Source of the DNA: Bacteroidaceae bacterium | GTDB lineage: Bacteria > Bacteroidota > Bacteroidia > Bacteroidales > Bacteroidaceae | Direction: 5' to 3' | Length of the DNA: 45,924 nucleotides | NCBI GenBank assembly: GCA_024697945.1 | Contig: JAILRU010000036.1 | Span: 1-45,924 of the forward strand | Part shown: positions 1 to 6,863 of the stretch, piece after piece | How positions within the stretch are numbered: the first letter of the stretch is position 1 | How the letters are laid out: every line of letters starts with the position of its first letter | Notes under the pieces: generated by a model | What the model was told of the DNA's origin: nothing | Databases searched by the model: none | The model's input: the letters and a program-made list of their open reading frames with translations, nothing else | Position numbers and translations under genes: made by a program

Positions 1-168
1 ATTCTTGGCGAATTCCTCTACGATATAACTCTTTCCGATACGTCGTGCTCCCTCTACGAGTAGTGCCACCTCACCGTTTCTTTTCTCCTTCCAATCAAGG
101 AGTTGCTGATATATTTTACGCTTCATAATGATGTCATCCGCACCTTTTTGCGATTTCTGAGCTTCCAT
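1..168 (-). CDS. AAA-type ATPase, N-terminal fragment
   Basis: Only the first 56 codons lie in the window; the gene continues past position 1. The reverse strand encodes a basic N-terminus followed by a P-loop-like GARRIGKS at about residues 40-47 and VEEFAKN. This is typical of the single-protein AAA ATPases (AAA_14/DUF4143 group) that are common and multi-copy in Bacteroidales; their substrate is unknown. The start is uncertain. ATG at 166-168 gives 14 extra residues encoded by a copy of the upstream repeat. ATG at 124-126 gives MKRKIYQQLL, which looks like the usual start of this family, and I favour it. Confidence 0.7.
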   Translation of the reverse strand, partial: MEAQKSQKGADDIIMKRKIYQQLLDWKEKRNGEVALLVEGARRIGKSYIVEEFAKN

Positions 169-224
169 ATTTTACACCTTTTTGAGATTTTACACGATGC
201 AAATATACACCTTTTTGAGATTTT
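141..224 (-). repeat. Three 17-bp direct repeats in ATPase leader
   Basis: CACCTTTTTGAGATTTT (plus-strand reading) occurs at 175 and 208 exactly and at 141 with two changes. The spacings are 34 and 33 bp. The copies run from the promoter of the minus-strand ATPase gene into its possible first codons. Confidence 0.8.
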
Positions 225-230
225 CTGCAA
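200..230 (-). promoter_or_regulatory. Putative promoter of the AAA ATPase
   Basis: On the minus strand TATATTTG (200-207) matches the Bacteroidetes -7 box TAnnTTTG, and a TTG lies 20 nt upstream (228-230), the normal spacing for the -33 box. One leader repeat overlaps the spacer and two lie downstream of the predicted start. Confidence 0.55.
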
Positions 231-367
231 GAGTTTTGACGGAAAAAGCATAAGATATTTGATTATTTTAAGTTATTTTGACTGACCTCAATATGACCTA
301 TTTCGTCGTATTTCCCCAATTGTCAACCCTAATGAACATATGTTATTTGCCTTACGAACATATAGTT

Positions 368-406
368 CGTAGACACTTTAGTGCTACGGCGCAAATGTAG
401 TTGCGG
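368..406 (-). repeat. Two-hairpin dispersed element, copy 1
   Basis: On the minus strand, hairpin 1 has arms CGCAA/TTGCG with loop CTACAT. Hairpin 2 has arms CGTAG/CTACG and CAC/GTG, loop TAAA and a single bulged T. Compared with the copies at 39109 and 43338, both stems carry paired substitutions that keep the pairing. Confidence 0.75.
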
Positions 407-437
407 AGCATTTTTATAGCTTCGTTGGTTCGGAGAT

Positions 438-545
438 GCCATACTCTAGGCTGCTTCTAAGCAGCAATCACTCTGCTTAAAGGCTGCTTCTAAGCTTACT
501 CATGACTATGGGTAGAAGCAGCCTGAAGCGAGGCTACAGTATGGC
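438..545. repeat. Nested inverted repeat
   Basis: Outer arms GCCATACT (438-445) and AGTATGGC (538-545) enclose a perfect 12-bp inverted repeat, AGGCTGCTTCTA (481-492) and its complement (513-524). The 15-mer beginning at 481 is also directly repeated at 448-462. No gene lies inside. Confidence 0.75.
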
Positions 546-592
546 TGAACTATGGGAAGAGCGGGAGAAGGATGATGGAAGAGGGGTAAACG

Positions 593-654
593 GGCGCAAA
601 TCGCGCCTTTGTTCTTCGCAAAGCTCAGGCGCAGGCGGAACTAAAGAATCAAAG
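593..654 (+). repeat. Two-hairpin element, copy 2 (long-loop form)
   Basis: Hairpin 1 is shortened (GGCGC/GCGCC). Hairpin 2 has arms CTTTG/CAAAG and TTCTT/AAGAA with the same bulged T (649). Its loop is the 27-nt insertion also seen in the copy at 40261, and in part inside ileS at 1469. Confidence 0.75.
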
Positions 655-732
655 AATTTTGAATTATAATAACTTTTAATGTTTTAACTTTTCACTTTCT
701 CACATTTTTCACTATAATTTTGAATTTCGAAT

Positions 733-763
733 TTTGAATTTTGAATTATTAGTTGTACCTTTG
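733..763 (+). promoter_or_regulatory. ileS promoter
   Basis: TTTG at 733-736 and TACCTTTG at 756-763, 19 nt apart, match the Bacteroidetes -33/-7 promoter. The -33 TTTG is part of the AATTTTG heptamer array that fills 713-748. Confidence 0.75.
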
Positions 764-812
764 CACCCTCAAATAAATTTAATAAGAAAATTAGAGGATA
801 AGAAAATAAGAT

Positions 813-3800
813 ATGGGCAAGAAGTTTACCGAACGCAATAAGCTCAATCTGAGCGACGTGAACAAGGAAGTGCTCCGGCAGTGGGACGAGGAAGACGTGT
901 TCCACCTGAGCATGTCCGAACGTGAGGGCTGTCCCTCGTTCATCTTTTACGAGGGTCCTCCATCTGCCAACGGTCATCCGGGCATCCACCACGTCCTGGC
1001 ACGCAGCATCAAGGACACGTTCTGCCGCTTCAAGACGATGAAGGGCTTCCAAGTGAAGCGCAAGGCTGGCTGGGACACACACGGCCTGCCCGTAGAACTG
1101 GGCGTGGAGAAGGAGCTCGGCATCACGAAGGAGGACATCGGTAAGAGCATCAGCATCGAGGAGTACAACCGCAAGTGCCGCGAGAACGTGATGATGTACA
1201 CCAGCGAGTGGTCCGACCTGAGCCACAGGATGGGCTACTGGGTGGATATGGAACACCCCTACATCACCTACGACAACAAGTACATCGAGACGCTCTGGTG
1301 GCTGCTGAAGCAGCTCTACGAGAAGGACCTCCTCTATAAGGGCTACACCATCCAGCCTTATTCGCCCGCCGCAGGCACAGGCCTGTCGAGCCACGAGCTG
1401 AACCAGCCCGGCTGCTACAGGGACGTGAAGGACACGACGGTGACGGCGCAGTTCAGGACAATACATAATTCTTCGCAAAGCTCAGGCGCAGGTGGAACAC
1501 AATTCATAATTCATAATAATGAGGGTCTTCCCGTTTACATCCTTGCTTGGACGACGACGCCTTGGACTTTGCCATCGAATACGGCGCTTTGCGTAGGACC
1601 GAAAATTGACTATGTGGCTGTGAAGGGCTGCAATCCCTATAGCGGCGAGGAGGCTATCTACATCCTGGCCGAGGCACGGCTCTCTGCCTACTTCCAGCCG
1701 GAAGAGGGCAAAGAGCTGGAGATTCTGTGGCGAGGAAAGGGTACGGACCTCGTGGGCATGAAGTACGAGCAGCTCTTCCCGTGGGTGAAGCCTTGTGAAA
1801 TTAGTAATGGAAAATTAACAATAAAAAATGACGAGGCTTTCCGTGTCATCCCTGGCGACTATGTCACTACGGAGGACGGTACGGGCATCGTACACATCGC
1901 TCCGACTTTTGGTGCCGACGACGCCAAGGTGGCCAAGGATGCCGGCATTCCCAGCCTCTTCATCATCGACAAGGCGGGCGACACCCGTCCGATGGTCGAT
2001 TTCACCGGCAAGTACTTCGTGAGGGAAGACATGGATGCCGACTTCGTGGAGGCTTGCGTCAACGAGAGCTACTGGCATCACAGCGGCGACTTCGTGAAGA
2101 ATGCCTACGACCCGAAGTTCAACGAGGGCGGCAGGTACGACGAGAAGGCCGCCGCGAAAGAGATGGACCTTAACGTCAGGATGTGCATCGAGATGAAGGA
2201 CGAAGGTACGGCCTTCAAGATTGAGAAGCACGTCCATAACTATCCCCACTGCTGGCGCACGGACAAGCCCGTCCTCTACTATCCGCTCGACTCTTGGTTC
2301 ATCCGCTCGTCGGCAGCCAAGGAGCGCATGATGGAGCTCAACAAGACGATTCTCTGGAAGCCCGAGAGCACGGGTACGGGCCGCTTCGGCAAGTGGTTGG
2401 AGAACCTCAACGACTGGAACCTCTCGCGTTCGCGCTACTGGGGCACTCCGCTTCCCATCTGGCGCAACAAGGAGACGCGCGAAGAGATTTGCATCGGCTC
2501 CGTCGAGGAACTGTACAACGAGATAGAGAAGGCTGTTGCCGCAGGCGTGATGCCCAGCAATCCGCTGAAGGAGAAGGGCTTCGTGCCTGGCGATATGAGT
2601 CAGGAGAACTATGACCGCATCGACCTGCACCGTCCCTACGTTGACCAGATTTGGCTCGTGGGCAAGAGTGGCGCCGTCCTGAAGCGCGAGCTCGACCTCA
2701 TCGACGTCTGGTTCGACTCCGGCGCAATGCCCTACGCACAGTTCCACTATCCCTTTGAGGGCACCTCTATTGCCTTCCCGGCTGACTTCATCGCTGAGGG
2801 CGTTGACCAGACGCGCGGCTGGTTCTACACCTTGCACGCTATCGCCACGATGGTCTTCGACAGTGTCTCCTACAAGGCAGTCATCAGCAACGGACTCGTC
2901 TTGGACAAGAACGGCATGAAGATGTCGAAGCGTCTGGGTAATGCCGTGGACCCCTTCGGTGCCATCGAGCAGTATGGCAGCGACGCTGTGCGCTGGTACA
3001 TGCTGACGAACAGTGCGCCTTGGGACAACCTGAAGTTCGACGTGGAGGGAGTGCAGGAGGTGAGCCGTACGTTCTTCGGCAAGCTCTTCCAGACCTACTC
3101 CTTCCTGACGATGTATGCCAACGTGGACGGTTGGTGCTACGAAGAGCCCGACGTGCCGATGAACGAGCGTCCCGAGATGGACCGCTGGATTCTCTCGTGC
3201 CTGAACAGCCTCGTCCGAGAGGTGGACCAGTGCTACGAGGACTACGAGCCCACACGCGCCGGACGTCTCATCCAGACCTTCGTGGTCGATAACGTCAGCA
3301 ACTGGTTCGTGCGCCTCTCGAAGAAGCGCTTCTGGGGCTCCGCCATGAGTATCGACAAGCTCAGCGCCTACCAGACACTCTATACCTGCCTCGAGACAGT
3401 TGCACGCCTGATGGCTCCCATCGCTCCCTTCTATGCTGACCGTCTCTGGCGCGACCTCTGTGAGGCAACGGGACGTGGCGACGCCAAGAGCGTACACCTG
3501 GCCAAGTTCCCCACCTACGACGATGCCAAGATAGACCAGGAGCAGGAACAGCGTATGGCTCTCGCTCAGCAGGTGACGAGCATGATTCTATCGCTCCGTA
3601 AGAAGGAGCAGATTGTCGTGAAGCAGCCCCTGCAGCGCATCGCCATCCCTGCCACCAGCGCAGAGCAGCAGCAGCGCATCCAGGCCATGCAGCAGCTCAT
3701 CCTGGACGAGGTGAACGTCAAGGAACTGGAGTTCGTCGAGGCTCAGGGTATGCTCGTCAAGCAGGTGAAGTGTAACTTCCGCACGATGGGCAAGAAGTTC

Positions 3801-4235
3801 GGTAAGCTGATGAAGAGCGTCAATGCCGCTGTCCTGGCTATGAGTCAGGAGCAGATTGCAGAGCTGGAAGCCAAGGAGCACCTGCCCCTCACGCTCGACA
3901 CGGGCGAACAGGTGACCGTTGACCTGGAGGACATCGAGATCTTCAGCCAGGACATCCCGGGATGGAGCGTCGCCAACGAAGGCACGCTGACCGTTGCGCT
4001 CAACCTGACCATCACCGAGGACCTGCGTCTGGAAGGTGTGGCACGCGAACTCATCCGCAGCATCCAGACACTCCGCAAGGACAGCGGCTTCGAGATTACC
4101 GACCGCATCCGCGTCACCCTGCCCGACAGTGAGGACAACCGCGCTTGCCTCGGCAAGTTCAGCGACTACATAGCATCACAGGTTCTGGCCGACAGCATCA
4201 CCCTCGGTACGGAACTTTCCGTCAGCAAAATCTAA
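813..4235 (+). CDS. ileS: Isoleucyl-tRNA synthetase (IleRS)
   Basis: Charges tRNA-Ile in the cytoplasm. At 1140 aa it is a class I synthetase with Rossmann domain, CP1 editing domain and anticodon-binding domain. The first signature is altered: residues 57-60 read GIHH (PSANGHPGIHH) where the family has HxGH. The second signature is KMSKR (703-707) rather than KMSKS, as in the eukaryote-like IleRS2 type. AGWDTHGLPVE and AWTTTPWTLPSN are intact. Residues about 215-238, just before AWTTTPWT, and about 331-343 look like repeat-derived insertions: the DNA at 1461-1522 contains part of the dispersed element plus AATTCATAATTC units, and 1795-1830 is AT-rich low complexity. ATG 813 lies 50 nt after the -7 box. 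Confidence 0.97.
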   Translation: MGKKFTERNKLNLSDVNKEVLRQWDEEDVFHLSMSEREGCPSFIFYEGPPSANGHPGIHHVLARSIKDTFCRFKTMKGFQVKRKAGWDTHGLPVELGVEKELGITKEDIGKSISIEEYNRKCRENVMMYTSEWSDLSHRMGYWVDMEHPYITYDNKYIETLWWLLKQLYEKDLLYKGYTIQPYSPAAGTGLSSHELNQPGCYRDVKDTTVTAQFRTIHNSSQSSGAGGTQFIIHNNEGLPVYILAWTTTPWTLPSNTALCVGPKIDYVAVKGCNPYSGEEAIYILAEARLSAYFQPEEGKELEILWRGKGTDLVGMKYEQLFPWVKPCEISNGKLTIKNDEAFRVIPGDYVTTEDGTGIVHIAPTFGADDAKVAKDAGIPSLFIIDKAGDTRPMVDFTGKYFVREDMDADFVEACVNESYWHHSGDFVKNAYDPKFNEGGRYDEKAAAKEMDLNVRMCIEMKDEGTAFKIEKHVHNYPHCWRTDKPVLYYPLDSWFIRSSAAKERMMELNKTILWKPESTGTGRFGKWLENLNDWNLSRSRYWGTPLPIWRNKETREEICIGSVEELYNEIEKAVAAGVMPSNPLKEKGFVPGDMSQENYDRIDLHRPYVDQIWLVGKSGAVLKRELDLIDVWFDSGAMPYAQFHYPFEGTSIAFPADFIAEGVDQTRGWFYTLHAIATMVFDSVSYKAVISNGLVLDKNGMKMSKRLGNAVDPFGAIEQYGSDAVRWYMLTNSAPWDNLKFDVEGVQEVSRTFFGKLFQTYSFLTMYANVDGWCYEEPDVPMNERPEMDRWILSCLNSLVREVDQCYEDYEPTRAGRLIQTFVVDNVSNWFVRLSKKRFWGSAMSIDKLSAYQTLYTCLETVARLMAPIAPFYADRLWRDLCEATGRGDAKSVHLAKFPTYDDAKIDQEQEQRMALAQQVTSMILSLRKKEQIVVKQPLQRIAIPATSAEQQQRIQAMQQLILDEVNVKELEFVEAQGMLVKQVKCNFRTMGKKFGKLMKSVNAAVLAMSQEQIAELEAKEHLPLTLDTGEQVTVDLEDIEIFSQDIPGWSVANEGTLTVALNLTITEDLRLEGVARELIRSIQTLRKDSGFEITDRIRVTLPDSEDNRACLGKFSDYIASQVLADSITLGTELSVSKI
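1461..1522 (+). repeat. Repeat insertion inside ileS
   Basis: The core TTCTTCGCAAAGCTCAGGCG (1469-1488) is identical to part of the copy at 593-654 and is followed by two AATTCATAATT units. The tract is in frame and encodes a Ser/Gly/Asn-rich linker. It is flanked by normal, higher-GC ileS sequence. Confidence 0.8.
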
Positions 4236-4242
4236 TAAATAT

Positions 4243-4409
4243 CTCAACTTTCGCAAGCTCCAGTTTTGTTAGGTTATAAGGTTATAAGGTCGCTTTGCTT
4301 TCAGGTTATAAGGTTAAAAATGTCAAGAAACTCATCTGTCTGATACATATCTCACCTCAAAACCTGAAACCTCAAAACCTCAAAACCAAGAAGTTGAGCA
4401 CTTGCGAAA
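4243..4409. repeat. Inverted and tandem repeats between ileS and the DksA-like gene
   Basis: CTCAAC (4243-4248) and TTTCGCAAG (4249-4257) have complements GTTGAG (4393-4398) and CTTGCGAAA (4401-4409). The two pairs are in crossing rather than nested order. Between them lie tandem AGGTTATAAG units and, opposite in sense, AACCTCAAAACC units. No gene. Confidence 0.6.
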
Positions 4410-4430
4410 CTTAAATAAATATATATAAAT

Positions 4431-4817
4431 ATGGAAGAAAACAAAGTAAGGTACTCCGATGAAGAGCTCGAGGAGTTCCGTCAGCTAATCAACGAGAAAC
4501 TCGCCGTAGCGAAGAGCGATTACGAGATCCTTATGGAGAAGATTAACGGCGACGGCGTGAACGATGATGAGACCCACTCCACCTACCACACACTCGAGGA
4601 AGGCTCGGAGACACTATCGAAGGAATCGCTCATGAACGAGTGCCAGCGTGCCCAGAAGTTCATCGCTGGCCTGCAGGCTGCCCTGGTACGCATCCAGAAC
4701 AAGACCTACGGCATCTGCCGCGAGACGGGCAAGCTGATTCCGAAGGAACGCCTGCGCGCTGTGCCGCACGCCACGCTTTCCATCGAGGCCAAGCAGGCTC
4801 GCGACCAGAGGAAGTAA
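4431..4817 (+). CDS. DksA/TraR-family transcription regulator
   Basis: A 128-aa protein with an acidic, helical N-terminal part and the family signature TYGICRETGKLIPKERLRAVP at about residues 98-118. DksA/TraR proteins bind the RNA polymerase secondary channel, with ppGpp in the case of DksA. The C4 zinc finger is degenerate: only one cysteine remains (GICRETG), while GKLIPKERLRAVP is well kept. I believe this is usual in Bacteroidetes members, so it should fold without zinc. It sits between ileS and lspA, 58 bp upstream of lspA. The exact molecular role is inferred from the family only. Confidence 0.85.
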   Translation: MEENKVRYSDEELEEFRQLINEKLAVAKSDYEILMEKINGDGVNDDETHSTYHTLEEGSETLSKESLMNECQRAQKFIAGLQAALVRIQNKTYGICRETGKLIPKERLRAVPHATLSIEAKQARDQRK

Positions 4818-4875
4818 GAGACCCTTTCCACCTCCCCGTTAATGAGGAGGCTTTTGAATTTATAAATCTTGAATT

Positions 4876-5481
4876 TTGAATTCTAAATACAAGCAGTCTA
4901 TTGCCTCCGTAGCTCTTGCGGTTGGCATCGTCGCAATTGACCAGGCCATCAAGGTGGCCGTCAAGACCGGCATGTACCTGCATCAGAGCATACACGTCAC
5001 CGACTGGTTCCAGATTCTCTTCACCGAGAACGACGGAATGGCATTCGGTATGGAGGTCATTCCCAAGTGGTTCCTCACCTCGTTCCGCATCGCGCTGTCG
5101 TTTGTCCTTATCTGGTACATCGGGCGGAGCATCAAGAGGGGCATCAGTTGGGGCTATCTCGTCTGTCTGACAATGATTGTAGCGGGAGCGGCAGGCAACA
5201 TCTTCGACTGTTTGTTCTATGGCATGATATTCAACAATCCGCCCGCGCCCCTTGTTGCAGAGTTCGTACCTTGGGGCACTGGTTACGGACAGTTTATGCT
5301 GGGGCGTGTGGTGGATATGTTTTATTTCCCGCTTGTCGAGTGGGACTGGCCGCAAGGCATGCCCTTCTGGGGCGGCGAACACTTCATCTTCTTCAGCCCC
5401 ATCTTCAATTTTGCTGACGCCAGCATCTCCTGCGGCGTCACCGCCCTCATCCTCTTCTTCAATCAGAAATTGTTCAAATGA
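4876..5481 (+). CDS. lspA: Signal peptidase II (lipoprotein signal peptidase)
   Basis: Inner-membrane aspartyl protease that cleaves prolipoproteins before the lipid-modified cysteine. The 201-aa sequence has four hydrophobic helices and the family motifs: DQAIK near residue 22, TENDGMAFGM, AGAAGNIFDC and GRVVDMFYF (first catalytic Asp), and FNFADASIS (second catalytic Asp). The start is TTG at 4876. The reading frame is closed just upstream (TGA 4870-4872), and the next ATG would remove the first helix with its DQ motif. The TTG lies inside an AATTTTG-type repeat, and a CCTCC/GGAGG hairpin (4831-4850) precedes it, so the original start may have been overwritten. The 3' end overlaps the next gene by ATGA. 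Confidence 0.95.
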   Translation: MNSKYKQSIASVALAVGIVAIDQAIKVAVKTGMYLHQSIHVTDWFQILFTENDGMAFGMEVIPKWFLTSFRIALSFVLIWYIGRSIKRGISWGYLVCLTMIVAGAAGNIFDCLFYGMIFNNPPAPLVAEFVPWGTGYGQFMLGRVVDMFYFPLVEWDWPQGMPFWGGEHFIFFSPIFNFADASISCGVTALILFFNQKLFK

Positions 5482-6524
5482 AGACCCTCTCTAACTCTTC
5501 CTTAGAGGGGGAGAAACAGATACATAAGGCCTCCCCGTTAAGAGGAGGTTTGTTAGGGTCTCTTCTTATACTTATCCTGTCAGCTTGCTCCCCCTCTCTG
5601 CCCAGCGGCATCCTGGACGAGGAGGAGATGACGGACATACTGGTTGACATCCATTTGTCGCAGGGTATGGCCGAGGCGCAAGGCGAGAATCCTGACATCG
5701 GCCGCTACAAGTACGCCCAGGCTGTCTTCCGCAAACACCACATCACGGAGGCGCAGTTCGACTCCTCGATGGTGTATTGGAGCGGAGAGGACGACGACTT
5801 CACGCGCATCTACGAGAATGTCGTGACACGTATAAAGGCTCAGGCCGAGCGTTTGGGAATGGAGGCAGCCGCCACACAGGACCGCTTTGCCTCCCTCACT
5901 AACGAGGGCGACACAGCCAACATCTGGCTCGGCAAGGACTTCGCCTGCGTCGTTCCCAATCAGGTCGGCTGCGTCTATTCTTTCCAGATGAAGGCCGATT
6001 CTACGTTCCGGCCCGGAGACAGCTTCATTTGGTGCTTCAAGACGCAGTTCGTGGCACGCTCCATGAACAACGAAGCCATTGCCCTGCTCAATTTCTACTA
6101 CGACACGGACACTGTCGCTTCCGTGAACATGCTTCTCCGCAACGACCCCAAGAACGAGCTGCGGCACAAACCAGGCAGAGACCTTGACAGCCTGAACCTC
6201 CGTTCCATTGCCGGATTCATTTATCTACCCATCGTCAGGAGTGCCGACCCGCCAAGACCTTTACTCGTCAGCGAGATGAAGCTCATCAGGATGCACAAGC
6301 CGGAAGAAATTAAGAAAGAAGAATTAAAAGTTGAAAGTGACTCGCTTGCTGCCGATACGCTCGCTGTTGATACCCTGCCGCAGCAGAAGGCTGAGCGTCT
6401 CTCTCCGTTCCAAATGCGTGAGAACCAGCCTCGTGAGCGCAAAATTAAAGTCACGAAGGAGAACCCGAACCCCCTCCATCCCGACCGCGGCATACCGCAG
6501 CGCATCAACCGAAGAAAACGTTAA
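5478..6524 (+). CDS. DUF4296-type lipoprotein
   Basis: Predicted 348-aa outer-envelope lipoprotein of unknown function. A hydrophobic stretch ends in the lipobox LSAC (Cys about residue 37), followed by the DUF4296-like region (ILDEEEMTDILVDIHLSQGMAEAQG) in which Bacteroidetes proteins keep an LVDIH-type motif. It starts on the ATGA overlap with lspA, so it is translationally coupled to the enzyme that would mature it. Two parts look foreign. The first ~30 codons (5484-5567) are built from two G/C hairpins, CTCTAA/TTAGAG and CCTCC/GGAGG, and push the lipobox unusually far from the start. Residues about 276-290 (KKEELKVESDS) come from an AT-rich repeat. Confidence 0.75.
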   Translation: MKTLSNSSLEGEKQIHKASPLRGGLLGSLLILILSACSPSLPSGILDEEEMTDILVDIHLSQGMAEAQGENPDIGRYKYAQAVFRKHHITEAQFDSSMVYWSGEDDDFTRIYENVVTRIKAQAERLGMEAAATQDRFASLTNEGDTANIWLGKDFACVVPNQVGCVYSFQMKADSTFRPGDSFIWCFKTQFVARSMNNEAIALLNFYYDTDTVASVNMLLRNDPKNELRHKPGRDLDSLNLRSIAGFIYLPIVRSADPPRPLLVSEMKLIRMHKPEEIKKEELKVESDSLAADTLAVDTLPQQKAERLSPFQMRENQPRERKIKVTKENPNPLHPDRGIPQRINRRKR

Positions 6525-6541
6525 TAGTTTAAGTTTAAAAG

Positions 6542-6700
6542 GTGAAAAGGGCTTATCACGATATTCTCCTGCCCGACGGCACCCGGCATCGCGGTCCTGT
6601 TGTTGTAGAGACCGACGATGAGGACCGTCTCCTCAGTTGGCACTTGCTCGACGGTGAGGAGCCTTTCACCGAATGGGTCGGAGGCATATACAAAAGGTGA
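6542..6700 (+). CDS. Small 52-aa protein
   Basis: Reads from GTG at 6542 to TGA at 6698 and encodes a compact acidic protein with LLPDGTRHRGPVVVET and EEPFTEWVGGIYK. Base composition and codon use are gene-like, unlike the AT-rich flanks. I recall similar small proteins downstream of lspA in Bacteroidales, sharing a ...EPFTEW.GG ending, but give it no function. The GTG and the terminal KR-stop both lie in GTGAAAAG-type repeats, so the true ends may have been reshaped. Probably co-transcribed with lspA. Confidence 0.65.
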   Translation: MKRAYHDILLPDGTRHRGPVVVETDDEDRLLSWHLLDGEEPFTEWVGGIYKR

Positions 6701-6807
6701 AAAGTTGAAAGGTTGAAAAGGTAAACTTTTTCCCCCAAGATATTATAGAATTGTGAACTATGAACTATAATTTTCACTTTTCACTTTTCATTTTTCACTT
6801 TTTGTTG

Positions 6808-6815
6808 TATCTTTG
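6808..6815 (+). promoter_or_regulatory. tkt promoter, -7 box
   Basis: TATCTTTG matches the Bacteroidetes -7 consensus; no clear TTG lies at -33. The predicted leader contains four AAACGACT-type octamers (6823-6858) just before the tkt ATG. Confidence 0.55.
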
Positions 6816-6863
6816 CAGCATCTAAACGACCAAACGACTAAACCACTAAACGACTAAAATAAG

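Larger units (their letters stand above)
169..812. other. Gene-free region of 644 bp rich in palindromes
   Basis: I see no credible gene. The stretch holds the ATPase promoter and leader repeats, two copies of the two-hairpin dispersed element (368-406 and 593-654), a nested inverted repeat (438-545), the AT-rich heptamer array and the ileS promoter. Confidence 0.7.

Noticed and set aside
103..285. 60-codon frame over the ATPase leader
   Set aside because: AT-rich translation of direct repeats; overlaps the promoter and start of the minus-strand ATPase.
1815..3497. Open frame of 560 codons antisense to ileS
   Set aside because: Frame is open because of codon bias in ileS; the sense protein has all synthetase motifs and the antisense one is low complexity.
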